A stretch of 54,699 nucleotides of DNA, from assembly GCF_001463765.1 (NCBI RefSeq), contig NZ_BBWK01000069.1, positions 1 through 54,699 of the forward strand, in the 5' to 3' direction. The stretch is from Aureimonas sp. AU4 (GTDB lineage Bacteria > Pseudomonadota > Alphaproteobacteria > Rhizobiales > Rhizobiaceae). Both the position numbers and the translations under genes were made by a program. Under the pieces are notes generated by a model. It had not been told where the DNA came from and did not search any database. It saw nothing but the letters and a program-made list of their open reading frames with translations. Shown here piece after piece: positions 37,775 to 47,591 of this stretch (within the stretch, counting starts at the first letter, position 1; every line of letters begins with the position of its first letter).

Positions 37775-38938
37775 TCAGGCGGCCGTGCGCCGTGCGTCCC
37801 GCTGATCATTGGAGAGCAGCGCGCGACGGTCATCGGGCGTCAGAGCCTCCGGCTGGCGGCAGTCGTGGCGCAGGCGCACCGGCTGGCCCGTCTCGGCGGA
37901 CTGCAGGATGCCGAGCATGGCTTCCAGAACGTGCAGCGCGAGCTCGCCGCTTGCCCGATGGGGCCGCCCGGCCTCGATGGCCGCCGCCATCTCGGCAAGG
38001 CCCAGCCCCCGATAGTTCGCGTAGCGCGGCGAGGCGGCGGGGTAGTTCAGCTCGGTCAGCCGCTCCTCGCCCGCCTCGATCGGACTCCACGTGTCGCGGT
38101 TGTCCGCGATCTCGATCGTCCCGCCGAAGAAGTTCGGGTCGGGCACGCGGATCGAGGCGCCGGTGCCGTAGAGCTCGATCGGCGTCATGCCGTGCTTCCA
38201 GACATCGAAGCTCGCGAGAAGCGTCACCTGCGCGCCGGACCGGAAGCCGAGGAGGGCATGGAAGGTGGTCGGCGTCGTCACCGGGATGACCTGGCCGACA
38301 TTAGGTCCATTCGCCGTCACGGTGCGTTCGGCCAACCCGATCTGGCCCATCGCGACGACCTGTTCGATGGGGCCGAGCAGCGTGACCAGGGCGGAGAGGT
38401 AGTAGGGACCCATATCGAGCACCGGGCCGCCGCCCGGCTTGAAGTAGAAGGCCGGCGCCGGGTGCCAGTGCTCCATGCCGCGCGACATGATCGTGGCGAC
38501 GCCCGACAGCGTGCGGCCGACCGTGCCGTCCTCCATCAGGCGCCGCGCGGTCTGCGTGCCGGCGCCCAGCACAGTGTCGGGTGCCGAGCCGACGCGCAGG
38601 CCCTTCTCCTCGGCAAGCTTCATGATCGCTTCGCCGTCCTCCAGCGTCGTCGCCAACGGCTTCTCGCCGTAGACGTGCTTGCCGGCGCGCAGCGCCCGCA
38701 GCGACACCTCGGCATGGGCGTCCGGGTTGGTGAGGTTCAGGACGATGTCGACGTCCGGGCTCTCGTAGAGCTCGTCGAGCGTAAGCGCCTTCAGGCCGTA
38801 GGTCTTGGCGCGAGCCTCGGCCGCCTCCGGACGGGCGTCGGCCACCGCCGTGAAGCGGATGTCACGAAAGAGCGCCGCGTTGGTGAGGTAGATGTCGGAG
38901 ATGACGCCGCAGCCGACGAGACCGATACGCTGCACCAT
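37775..38938 (-). CDS. Gfo/Idh/MocA-family NAD(P)-dependent oxidoreductase
   Basis: The 387-residue sugar or cyclitol dehydrogenase has an N-terminal Rossmann domain (GLVGCGVIS at residues 6-14) and the family EKP motif in GEKPLA (91-96). The C-terminal substrate domain has MEHWHPAPAFYFKPGGGPVL and DMGPYYLSAL. It is the last gene of the LacI-controlled sugar operon, 3 nt after the TIM-barrel gene. Members oxidise a ring hydroxyl of sugars or inositols, often at C3. The actual substrate is unknown. Confidence 0.88.
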   Translation of the reverse strand: MVQRIGLVGCGVISDIYLTNAALFRDIRFTAVADARPEAAEARAKTYGLKALTLDELYESPDVDIVLNLTNPDAHAEVSLRALRAGKHVYGEKPLATTLEDGEAIMKLAEEKGLRVGSAPDTVLGAGTQTARRLMEDGTVGRTLSGVATIMSRGMEHWHPAPAFYFKPGGGPVLDMGPYYLSALVTLLGPIEQVVAMGQIGLAERTVTANGPNVGQVIPVTTPTTFHALLGFRSGAQVTLLASFDVWKHGMTPIELYGTGASIRVPDPNFFGGTIEIADNRDTWSPIEAGEERLTELNYPAASPRYANYRGLGLAEMAAAIEAGRPHRASGELALHVLEAMLGILQSAETGQPVRLRHDCRQPEALTPDDRRALLSNDQRDARRTAA

Positions 38939-38941
38939 GGT

Positions 38942-39691
38942 TCAGTTCCCCTCGAAACCGTTCATCGTCCGCAGGCTCGTTTCGGCGAAGCGGCGAAAGT
39001 CGGACGGATTGTCGTGCTCGGCCACCATCAGGTCGCAGCCGGCCGCCTTCGCGGCGCGCCAGATGGCGGACCAGTCCATCGTTCCGGTGCCGACGTCCGC
39101 CCACCCGTCCTCGTCCGTCTTCTCGCCGGACGGCGCCAAGTCCTTGACGTGCAGAGCGGAAATGCGCCCGCTGTAGCGTTCGATCCAGCGAGCCGGGTCC
39201 TCGCCGCCGCGCACGATCCACGCGGCGTCCGCTTCCCAACCGATCTTGTCCGAGGCATCGAGAAGGTGCTCGATCGGGCGCGAGCCGTCCTCCAGAGCGC
39301 GCATCTCGAAGTCGTGGTTGTGCCAGGCAAAGCGCAGCCCCTCGGCCGACACCCGGTCGGCCATCGCGGCAAGGCGGCGCGCGAACGCCTGCCAGCCGGC
39401 CACGTCGCCCGGACGGTCGGCGGGCAGCAGGTAGGGCACGACGACGAGGCCAATTCCGAGGCGGCGGGCGATCTCGAGCGTGCGCTCGAAGCGATTCTCC
39501 AGAAGGTCGACCGAGAAGTGGCCGCTGGGGACCGAGAAGCCGTTCGCCTTCACGCCGTCCGCCAGGGCGTCGAGATCGTCGTAGAGGCCGCCGAACGGCT
39601 CGACGGCCTTGTAGCCGAGCGCGGAGAGGGTTGCGAGTTGGTCGGCGAGCGGCGGGAAGTTGCGCGCCGAATAGAGCTGCATCGAGTTCAT
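38942..39691 (-). CDS. Sugar isomerase/epimerase-type TIM-barrel protein
   Basis: This is a 249-residue member of the AP-endonuclease-2-like xylose isomerase TIM-barrel family. Segments are MNSMQLYSARNFPPLADQLA at the start, YKAVEPFGGLYDD, metal-site residues in FAWHNHDFEM and LHVKDLAP, and the closing LMVAEHDNPSD. The start at 39691 is chosen because the domain begins there; the longer open frame overlaps the ATPase gene. Together with the adjacent Gfo/Idh/MocA enzyme it could act on a 3-keto-sugar or an inositol-type intermediate, which is inference from partners. Confidence 0.82.
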   Translation of the reverse strand: MNSMQLYSARNFPPLADQLATLSALGYKAVEPFGGLYDDLDALADGVKANGFSVPSGHFSVDLLENRFERTLEIARRLGIGLVVVPYLLPADRPGDVAGWQAFARRLAAMADRVSAEGLRFAWHNHDFEMRALEDGSRPIEHLLDASDKIGWEADAAWIVRGGEDPARWIERYSGRISALHVKDLAPSGEKTDEDGWADVGTGTMDWSAIWRAAKAAGCDLMVAEHDNPSDFRRFAETSLRTMNGFEGN

Positions 39692-39713
39692 GGGGGCTGT
39701 CCGGTTGGGGATG

Positions 39714-40828
<1,115 letters not shown>

Positions 40829-40832
<4 letters not shown>

Positions 40833-41758
40833 CCCTTGACGCTCCCGGCTGCGATGCCCCGCACGAACCAGCGGCCGGACACGAAGTAGACGACGAGCGG
40901 CACCAGCGCGGTGAGGATGGTGGCCGCCATGTTCACGTTGTAGAGGCGCTCACCCTGGGTCGAATTGACGATGTTGTTGAGCTGCACCGTCATCGGCAGG
41001 TTGTCGCGCCCCGCGAAGACCAGCCCCAAGATGAAGTCGTTCCAGATGCCCGTGACCTGCAGGATCGCGGCGACCACGAGGATCGGCGCGGACATGGGCA
41101 GGAGCACGCGAAAGAAGATCTGCCAGAAACCCGCACCATCCACGCGCGCGGCCTTGAAGAGCTCGGACGGGAGGCTCCCGTAGTAGTTGCGGAAGAGGAG
41201 CGTCATCACCGGCAGGCCGAAGGTCGTATGGATGAGGACGATGCCGGGCAGCGAGCCGTAGAGGCCGACCGCCGAGAACATGCGCACCAGCGGGTAGATG
41301 AAGACCTGATAGGGGATGAAGGCGCCGAGCAGCAGTACGGCGAAGAGGAGGTTCGCGCCCTTCGGCCGCCAGAGCGACAGAGCGTAGCCCGTCACCGAGC
41401 CGACCGCTATCGAGATCAGGACGCTCGGCACGAGGATCTTCACCGAGTTCAGGAAGCCGGCCTGGATGCCGTTGCAGGCAAGGCCCGTGCACGCGGTCGA
41501 CCAGGCGGCGCGCCAGGCATCCAGCGTGAGATCGGCGGGCCAGGCGAAGATCGAGGAGACGCGGATCTCGTCCATCGTCTTCAGTGAGGTCACCACCATG
41601 ATGTAGAAGGGCAGGAGGAAGAAGAGGGCCGCGATCAGGAGAAAGGCGTAGAGCCCCACCCGTCCGGCCGTGAGATGCCGGGGTTTCGGCCCGCGCGCCG
41701 CGGCCGGAAAGGCGCGGCCGGTGGAGGCGAGTGCCGGGACCTGCGTCAGCGCCGTCAT
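40829..41758 (-). CDS. Carbohydrate ABC transporter permease (MalG type)
   Basis: The 309-residue inner-membrane permease has six helices: VGLYAFLLIAALFFLLPFYI near the start, FLNSVKILVPSVLISIAVGS, GLPVMTLLFRNYYGSLPSEL, and the EAA loop ELFKAARVDGAGFWQIFFRV. The ATG at 41758 overlaps the upstream permease stop by 4 nt. It ends in AAGSVKG, the common C-terminus of this permease class. Confidence 0.93.
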
Positions 41759-42645
41759 GCGTGGGCTCCGGCGCGGTTCGGGCGGAAGTACTCGACGTAG
41801 AGCCAGGGCACGAGGACGCAGAGGACCGTGACCAGCATGACGCTGGAGGCGGCAGTCGCCAGACCGATGTTCTGGCGGCTGAAGAGATAATCCATGACGA
41901 AGGTCGCGGGCATGGAGGTCGCCGTGCCGGGACCGCCGTTGGTCAGCGCGATCACGAGATCGTAGACCTTCACCACCGCGATCGAGAGCAGCACTACGGA
42001 GGTCACGATCATCGGCTTGAGCAGCGGCAGGACGATCGAGAGATAGAAGCGCCAGGCCGGCACGCCGTCGACCCGGGCGGCCTTCCAGAGTTCCTGGTCG
42101 ACGCCGCGCAGCCCCGCCAGCATCAGCGCCATGACGAGGCCGGATGCCTGCCAGACGCCCGCGATCACGACCGCGTAGATGGCCATGTCGCGCTGGACGC
42201 TCCAGTCGAAGGAGAAGCTGGTCCAGCCGAGGTCGCGCACCGATTTCTGGATGCCGAGCGTCGGGTTCATCATCCACTGCCAGATGAGGCCGGTGACGAT
42301 GAAGCTCATGGAATAGGGATAGAGGAAGATCGTGCGCAGGCCGTCCTCGGCGCGCACCCGCTGGTCGAGTGCCACGGCCAGAAGAAAGCCGAGCACGAGG
42401 CAGATGCCGACGAAGAGCACGCCGAAGGTCGCGATGTTCTGGATCGACACGACCCAGCGCGCGTCGTTGAACAGGCGCGTGTACTGGTCGGCGCCCACGA
42501 AGTTGTTGACCGGCAGGAGCCGCGAACTCGTCAGCGAGATCCAGACGGTCCAGGCCATCGTGCCCAGATAGGCGAAGACGACCACGAGAAGGGCAGGGAG
42601 GAGCGCCAGCCGGGGCGCCCAGGCGATCTTGCGTCTGCGTGTCAC
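41755..42645 (-). CDS. Carbohydrate ABC transporter permease (MalF type)
   Basis: The 296-residue permease is partner of the following gene. It has PALLVVVFAYLGTMAWTVWI, the family FVGADQYTRLFNDARW segment, RTIFLYPYSMSFIVTGLIWQ, and the EAA loop ELWKAARVDGVPAWRFYLSI. The gap to the binding-protein gene upstream is 70 nt, wide enough for an mRNA-processing or attenuation hairpin of the kind that often raises binding-protein output, although I did not identify a clear one. Confidence 0.93.
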   Translation of the reverse strand: MTRRRKIAWAPRLALLPALLVVVFAYLGTMAWTVWISLTSSRLLPVNNFVGADQYTRLFNDARWVVSIQNIATFGVLFVGICLVLGFLLAVALDQRVRAEDGLRTIFLYPYSMSFIVTGLIWQWMMNPTLGIQKSVRDLGWTSFSFDWSVQRDMAIYAVVIAGVWQASGLVMALMLAGLRGVDQELWKAARVDGVPAWRFYLSIVLPLLKPMIVTSVVLLSIAVVKVYDLVIALTNGGPGTATSMPATFVMDYLFSRQNIGLATAASSVMLVTVLCVLVPWLYVEYFRPNRAGAHA

Positions 42646-42715
42646 GAGAGACCTCCGGCGCGAGAAGACGACGGTCCGGCGGCGGCAATGGGAGGGCCGC
42701 CGCCGGACGGCGGAC

Positions 42716-43966
42716 TCAGTCGGCGGAGCCGATGATGTCCGCGTAGCTCGCGATGAAGTCGTCCGCGCTGGCCGAGGGGTTCGAGAAGAAGTTGGTGATC
42801 GCGTCCTGCAACTGCCCGGTCGTGTCGGCCGAGATCATGTAGGTCGCGGCCGGAACCTGCTTCGCCGTGTCGCGCACCTCCGCGACGCCCTTCTGCGCGC
42901 AGGCATCCATCTTCGACGTGTCGACGTCGGTGCGGACGGGGATCGAGCCCTTCTTGTTGTTGAACTCGATCTGCGTCTCGGGATCGAGCATCGTCTTGGC
43001 GAGAAGCGCCTGCGGAGCGGTCGGCGTGTCGGAGCCGTTCTTCGGGAACACGAAGACGTCGCCGCCCATGACATAGCCCGCGTCGCCCGGCACGAGCGCG
43101 CAGCCGGCATCCTTCCCGGGCGTCATCTTGGCGTTGATGAAGTCGCCCTTCGCCCAGTCGCCCATGATCTGGACGCCCGCCTGGCCGGTGATGACCATCG
43201 CGGTCGCATCGTTCCAGTTACGGCCCGGCGCTCCGGCATCGACATAGCCGCGCAGCTTGCCGAAGTCCTCGACCGACCGCTTGAACTCGGCTGAGTTGAC
43301 GACCGAGGCGTCGTGGTCGCGGAAGATCTTGATGAAGTTGTCCTTGCCGACATGGCCGAGCAGGAACGCGTCGAAGACCAGCGTTTCCTGCCAGGCCTGT
43401 CCGCCCCAGGCCATCGGTGTGACGCCGGCGGATTTCAGCTTGTCGAGCGCTGCGAAAAAGGCGTCGAAGGTCGCGGGCGCCTCCGTGATGCCGGCCTTCT
43501 CGAAGGTCGCGGCATTGTAGAACATCCAGTTCTGGCCATGGATGTTGACCGGCACTGCGTAGAACTTGCCGTCGCGCGAGGCGGCGTTGACGATCGCCTC
43601 CGGCATGACCGACGCCCACTTGTTTTCGGTGGCGACACTCGACATGTCGGCCAGAAGACCCTGGCCTACGAGGTCGTCGAACTGGCGTCCGGTGTTGAAC
43701 TGGGAGGAGGCGGGAGGATTGCCGCCGATGATGCGGTTAATCGCGGCGGCGCGTGCCGCCTCGCCGCCGGCGACCGCGGAATCGACCCACTCGCCGCCCG
43801 CCGCCTTGAAGCGGTCCGCGAAGACCTTCACGGCCGCGGCCTCGCCGCCCGAGGTCCACCAGTGCATGACCTCGGCACGCTCGGGCGACTGCGCCCGGGC
43901 CGGAAGCGTGGCCGAAACGGCCAGAAGGGCCACGCCCGCAAGGGCGCACGTCGTCCGCAATGTCAT
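42716..43966 (-). CDS. Carbohydrate ABC transporter substrate-binding protein
   Basis: This is a periplasmic sugar-binding protein of the MalE/UgpB-type fold, 416 residues, with a signal peptide ending near residue 25 (ARAQ). Family segments are AEVMHWWTSGGEAAAVKVFA, INRIIGGNPPASSQFNTGRQ, PVNIHGQNWMFYNAATFEKA, MAWGGQAWQETLVFDAFLLG and GVQIMGDWAKGDF. GGGAGA lies 8 nt before the ATG. It is first in the operon, and the LacI operator stands about 50 nt upstream. The ligand cannot be deduced; a glucose-like mono- or disaccharide is possible. Confidence 0.92.
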   Translation of the reverse strand: MTLRTTCALAGVALLAVSATLPARAQSPERAEVMHWWTSGGEAAAVKVFADRFKAAGGEWVDSAVAGGEAARAAAINRIIGGNPPASSQFNTGRQFDDLVGQGLLADMSSVATENKWASVMPEAIVNAASRDGKFYAVPVNIHGQNWMFYNAATFEKAGITEAPATFDAFFAALDKLKSAGVTPMAWGGQAWQETLVFDAFLLGHVGKDNFIKIFRDHDASVVNSAEFKRSVEDFGKLRGYVDAGAPGRNWNDATAMVITGQAGVQIMGDWAKGDFINAKMTPGKDAGCALVPGDAGYVMGGDVFVFPKNGSDTPTAPQALLAKTMLDPETQIEFNNKKGSIPVRTDVDTSKMDACAQKGVAEVRDTAKQVPAATYMISADTTGQLQDAITNFFSNPSASADDFIASYADIIGSAD

Positions 43967-44015
43967 GATCGCTTGTCTCCCAGCGTTTCGATCCGGCGGC
44001 TCGTGTCGAGCTCAG

Positions 44016-44031
44016 TTGTAATCGATTACAA
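44016..44031. promoter_or_regulatory. LacI-family operator, perfect 16-bp palindrome
   Basis: TTGTAATCGATTACAA is a perfect palindrome with a central CG step, the form typical of LacI/PurR-family operators. It sits almost centred in the 115-nt divergent region: 49 nt from the binding-protein start on one side and 50 nt from the regulator start on the other. It could therefore repress the sugar operon and the regulator's own gene. Confidence 0.88.
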
Positions 44032-44081
44032 GAGAAGGCTAGAACGAGGCGGCCGGTGTTGGCAAGTGGGGGAACGCGACT

Positions 44082-45137
44082 GTGAGCGGATCGAGGGGCG
44101 GTGCGGCGAGGGACCGCGCTCGGACGGGAGGCGCTGCGACGATCAACGACGTCGCGCGCCGGGCCGGCGTGTCGACGGCCACCGTCTCGCGTGCCCTGGC
44201 GCAGCCCGACAGCGTTCGCGGCCCCACCCGTACTAGGGTTCTGGAGGCGATCCGCGAGCTCGGCTATATCCCGAACGCCGCCGCCCGGAGCCTGCGGCGC
44301 GGGCGGACGCGCACCGTGCTCATCGTCGTTCCGAAGCGCGCCAACCCGCCCTTCTTTGCCGAAGTCCTGCGCGGCATCGACGTGACGCTCGCCGCCGCCG
44401 GCTACTCGGCGATCATGGGCAATCTCGACGAGGACGGCGCGCGCGAGCGCCAGCTCGCCGAACTCGTCTTTTCCGGTCATATCGACGGGGTGATCGTCCT
44501 GTCCGGCATCCTGCCGCGCATCGACGATCGCTCCATCCTCGAGGCCGCCATCCCGATCGTCAGCGCCTGCGCGCCAATCGACGAGCGCGGCTACAGCGTC
44601 CTGACCGACGAGGGGGAGGCCATCGTCGGCGCGTTGCGGCATCTCATCGATCTCGGCCACCGGCGGCTCGCCCATCTCGCCGGGCCGGAGGGCAACTTCA
44701 ACGCGGAGACCCGCTGGCATGCGCTGCGCCGCTTCATGCGGGCGTGCGACGTGCCCGGCGTGACGCTCGAAAAGCTGCCGGGACAGTTCACCTTCGAGGG
44801 CGGCGAGGAAGCGGCCGCGCGCTTCCTGACCCTCGACCCCGCGCCGACCGGCGTCGTCGCCTGCTCAGACGAGGCGGCCATCAGCTTCATGAAGGCGCTG
44901 CGGGCGGCCGGCCGCCGCGTGCCGCAGGACGTTTCGGTTGTGGGCTTCGACGGGATCGAGTTCGCGGACTATTGCGAGCCGGCGCTGACCACCGTCTGCC
45001 AGCCGCGCTTCCTGATCGGCGAGACGGCGGCTCGGCAGCTCCTCGCCTTTCTGGACGGCGAGGAGCCGGAGGAACGCCACGTCGTCCTTGCGAACCGGCT
45101 GCGGATCGCCGGCTCCAGCGCGCCGCCTCCGGCCTGA
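44082..45137 (+). CDS. LacI-family transcriptional regulator
   Basis: This 351-residue repressor starts at GTG 44082 with GGGGGAA upstream. The helix-turn-helix and hinge read ATINDVARRAGVSTATVSRA (from about residue 19), with the minor-groove hinge region at NAAARSLRRGRTRTVLIVVP. The ligand-binding domain follows (PPFFAEVLRGIDVTLAAAGY, VVGFDGIEFADYCEPALTTV). It is divergent from the sugar ABC operon and is almost certainly its regulator, acting at the palindrome between them. Confidence 0.93.
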   Translation: MSGSRGGAARDRARTGGAATINDVARRAGVSTATVSRALAQPDSVRGPTRTRVLEAIRELGYIPNAAARSLRRGRTRTVLIVVPKRANPPFFAEVLRGIDVTLAAAGYSAIMGNLDEDGARERQLAELVFSGHIDGVIVLSGILPRIDDRSILEAAIPIVSACAPIDERGYSVLTDEGEAIVGALRHLIDLGHRRLAHLAGPEGNFNAETRWHALRRFMRACDVPGVTLEKLPGQFTFEGGEEAAARFLTLDPAPTGVVACSDEAAISFMKALRAAGRRVPQDVSVVGFDGIEFADYCEPALTTVCQPRFLIGETAARQLLAFLDGEEPEERHVVLANRLRIAGSSAPPPA

Positions 45138-45165
45138 GGGCCGGGGGCGCCGCGCGCTCCCTCAG
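45134..45165. terminator. Possible bidirectional hairpin between converging genes
   Basis: CTGAGGG (45134-45140) and CCCTCAG (45159-45165) form a 7-bp inverted repeat around a GC-rich 18-nt loop, spanning the stops of the LacI-type gene and the converging dehydrogenase. No T-run follows in either direction, so a terminator role is tentative. Confidence 0.3.
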
Positions 45166-46340
45166 CCGTGCGGGCGGATCACGACCTTGGTGCAGTTGTC
45201 CTTCTTCTCCTGGAACAGCTTGTAGAGTTCCGGCCCGTCTTCCAGGCTCGTGGAGCGGTGGCTGATGATGAAGGACGGATCGATCTCGCCGCGCTCGATG
45301 CGCTCCAGCAGCGGCTTCATGTAACGCAGCATGTGCGTCTGGCCGGTCCGGAGCGTCAGGCCCTTGTTCATGAGGACACCCATCATGACGGGACCGACCG
45401 GGCCGGCATAGACGCCCGGCATCGACACGACGCCGCCCGGACGGCACGCCGTGATGGCCTGGTTGAGCGCGAAGGGGCGCTCCATCGAGACCGTCGCCGA
45501 CATGACGGCCGACGAAACCTTCTGCGCCAGCGTGTCGGCGCCGTGGGATTCCATGCCGACCGCCTCGATCACGGCGTCGGGCCCCTGGCCTGCCGTCATC
45601 TCCATTAGGCGGTCCTGAATGTTCTCGTTCGCGAAATCGATCGTCTCCGCGCCGGCCTGCCGTGCCAGCGCCAGCCGCTCGGGCACGCTGTCGATCGCGA
45701 TCACGCGCTCGGCTCCCAGCATGAGGGCGGACTTCACCGCCAGCACGCCGACCGGACCGCAGCCCCAGATCGCAACCGTCTCGCCTCCCTTCAGGCCGCA
45801 GTTCTCGGCCGCCATCCAGGCGGTCGGGAAGATGTCGGAGAGGAAGAGGACCTGCTCGTCGGAGAGCCCCGGCGGCACGACGAGGGGCCCGACATCGGCA
45901 TGGGGCACGCGCAGGTATTCCGCCTGCCCGCCCGCGAAGCCGCCGGTGATGTGCGAGTAGCCGAAGAGCCCGGCGAGGGGATAGCCGAACTGCTCGGCCT
46001 GCATCCGCCCGTTCGGATTGGTGCGCTCGCAGCAGCTCCAATTGCCCCACCGGCACTGGCGGCATTCGCCGCAGCAGATCGTGAACGGAACGACGACGCG
46101 GTCGCCGACCTTCAAGCGACTCGCGCCCCGGCCCACTTCCACGACCTCGCCCATGGTCTCGTGGCCGACGATGTCGCCGCTCTTCATGGTCGGCATGTAG
46201 CCGCCATAGAGATGAAGGTCCGAACCGCAGATCGCGCAGGCCGTGACCTTGATCACGACGTCGCGGTCATCCTCGATCTTCGGATCGGGAACCGTCTCGC
46301 ATCGCATGTCGCCTTTGCCGTGCCAGGTGAGGGCCTTCAT
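45162..46340 (-). CDS. Zinc-dependent alcohol dehydrogenase family protein
   Basis: The 392-residue medium-chain dehydrogenase has catalytic zinc ligands C38 in AICGSDLHLYGG and H60-E61 in VGHETMGEV. The structural zinc cysteines are C90, C93, C96 and C104 in the CGECRQC...SCC region. The nucleotide-binding loop is AIWGCGPVGVLAV. The long form with the IFPTAWMAAENC segment resembles dehydrogenases annotated as formaldehyde or glutathione-independent aldehyde dehydrogenases. ATG at 46340 is chosen because GGAG lies 7 nt before it; an ATG two codons upstream is too close to that site. The gene stands alone. Confidence 0.88.
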   Translation of the reverse strand: MKALTWHGKGDMRCETVPDPKIEDDRDVVIKVTACAICGSDLHLYGGYMPTMKSGDIVGHETMGEVVEVGRGASRLKVGDRVVVPFTICCGECRQCRWGNWSCCERTNPNGRMQAEQFGYPLAGLFGYSHITGGFAGGQAEYLRVPHADVGPLVVPPGLSDEQVLFLSDIFPTAWMAAENCGLKGGETVAIWGCGPVGVLAVKSALMLGAERVIAIDSVPERLALARQAGAETIDFANENIQDRLMEMTAGQGPDAVIEAVGMESHGADTLAQKVSSAVMSATVSMERPFALNQAITACRPGGVVSMPGVYAGPVGPVMMGVLMNKGLTLRTGQTHMLRYMKPLLERIERGEIDPSFIISHRSTSLEDGPELYKLFQEKKDNCTKVVIRPHG

Positions 46341-46451
46341 GGGCATACTCCGTCCGCCAGTCTTCGGGTCCGACGGGGCGTTTCCCAACGACGCGCATCG
46401 CGTCGTTCCGAGCGGTCGCTAGGAGGAATGGGCGCCGTCCGTCTCGTGCGG

Positions 46452-47150
46452 TCAACCGGCGGTTTCGGGCAGGGTTCCGGTCTTGTTCGCGTCGTGGCTA
46501 CGCGGTGCCCGCCTCAGGGGACGGAGATCGCGCGTTGCATTCGGGAGCGAGGACGGACGCTGGAAGGCGACGTCGGCCGCGAAGACCGCGAGGTACAGAT
46601 AGGCTCCCAGCTCCAGCGTTTCCTCGATGTGGACGAGGACCTCGTGCTCGGCGACTTCCGCCAGGCCGAGCAGGACAGCCGCGAGAGCGACGGGCCAAAC
46701 CCAGGCGAGGTTCCGCAGATCGAGCGTGCCGCGCCAGGGGGTGATTCTCATCAAGCCGAGAATTACGCAGGCCGTCACGGCTCCAGCCGAAAACAGGGTC
46801 TTGGCCGGACGCGTCGCACAAACGCCGCCCTCGTAGAATGGACTTTCGCAGGCCGGTATCTCGCGCTGCAGGGCGAGCAGCGCGGCGAGAAGCATCACAG
46901 CGCTGAAGACCGCTCGGGCATTGCGCGATCGAATGTAGGCTTGCGCGAACAAAGCCGCCGTGAGCGCAAGCAACGCCATCTGAGGCGTCTCGATCAGACC
47001 GTTCTCCTGAAACGCGACGGGCCAGTAGCTCGCAAGCGCCAGACCCATCGTCGGCGCGATCAGGAGAGTTGCGAGGAAGGCGAGAAGCCAGACGGACACC
47101 CGGGGGCGACGCGTCTCGCGCCAATCGATCGACGGGGAATGCCATGCCAT
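46452..47150 (-). CDS. Membrane protein of unknown function
   Basis: The 232-residue protein has about six hydrophobic segments, for example VSVWLLAFLATLLIAPTMGL, MALLALTAALFAQAY, VMLLAALLAL and VWPVALAAVLLGLAEVA. Polar marks that may matter are QENGLIETPQ after the first helix, CESPFYEGGVC with two cysteines in a loop, and VHIEETLELGAYLYL near the end. The pattern of an acidic loop and a late EE-x-LE motif recalls uncharacterised membrane families, but I cannot name it. ATG at 47150 has GGAGAGG upstream; an ATG 11 codons earlier lacks a site. Confidence 0.6.
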   Translation of the reverse strand: MAWHSPSIDWRETRRPRVSVWLLAFLATLLIAPTMGLALASYWPVAFQENGLIETPQMALLALTAALFAQAYIRSRNARAVFSAVMLLAALLALQREIPACESPFYEGGVCATRPAKTLFSAGAVTACVILGLMRITPWRGTLDLRNLAWVWPVALAAVLLGLAEVAEHEVLVHIEETLELGAYLYLAVFAADVAFQRPSSLPNATRDLRPLRRAPRSHDANKTGTLPETAG

Positions 47151-47534
47151 GCGGGGAACCGCCTCTCCTGCGCTTCCCGACATACGTTGCGAAGCCTACG
47201 GCCGGGTTATTAGGCTCGTCTTCCCGATCGATCCACGAAAATTTAGGCACACTTACCGTTGTCGTGCTCGCCCCGGAACGACGCGCGGACGGTGCTCGTC
47301 CTCATATGTGTCCGGGATCATTGGGAGGCGCTTTGCGAGAATGGCCTGGGAGCAGAAGGACTTGCTCCACTCCGTAGCGCAGGTGTCGAGGCTGGGACGA
47401 GCCTTGAAGAACTGACGGACGTCCGCGTCGGGCGAGATTGCCGCGACGAGCACCCCGAGGATCCGTTGCTGATGGCGCGGGCCAGCGGAGAGGGGAGTTG
47501 AATCATACCTGCTCCCGCGTCCGACGCTGCGGCG
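47151..47534. other. Gap without a convincing gene
   Basis: The stretch between the membrane-protein gene and the chemoreceptor hairpin must hold the promoter of the membrane-protein gene. It is less GC-rich at 47200-47270. Short frames exist on both strands (for example 66 codons on the minus strand ending at 47253), but none has a clear ribosome-binding site or recognisable motif. Confidence 0.5.
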
Positions 47535-47573
47535 AGCGTCTTTGCCCGGACGAACGGTCCGGGCATAGACGCT
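47535..47573. terminator. Long 17-bp-arm hairpin downstream of chemoreceptor gene
   Basis: The arms at 47535-47551 (AGCGTCT T TGCCCGGAC) and 47557-47573 (GTCCGGGCA T AGACGCT) pair at 16 of 17 positions with a single T:T mismatch, around the 5-nt loop GAACG. It begins 18 nt past the chemoreceptor stop. It lacks a T-run, so it may act as a terminator, an mRNA 3'-end stabiliser or a REP-like element. Confidence 0.6.
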
Positions 47574-47591
47574 GGAAAGGTCACACTGCGA

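Noticed and set aside
47253-47453. 66-codon minus-strand frame between the membrane protein and chemoreceptor
   Set aside because: It has somewhat protein-like composition but no ribosome-binding site, motif or operon context; not enough to call.
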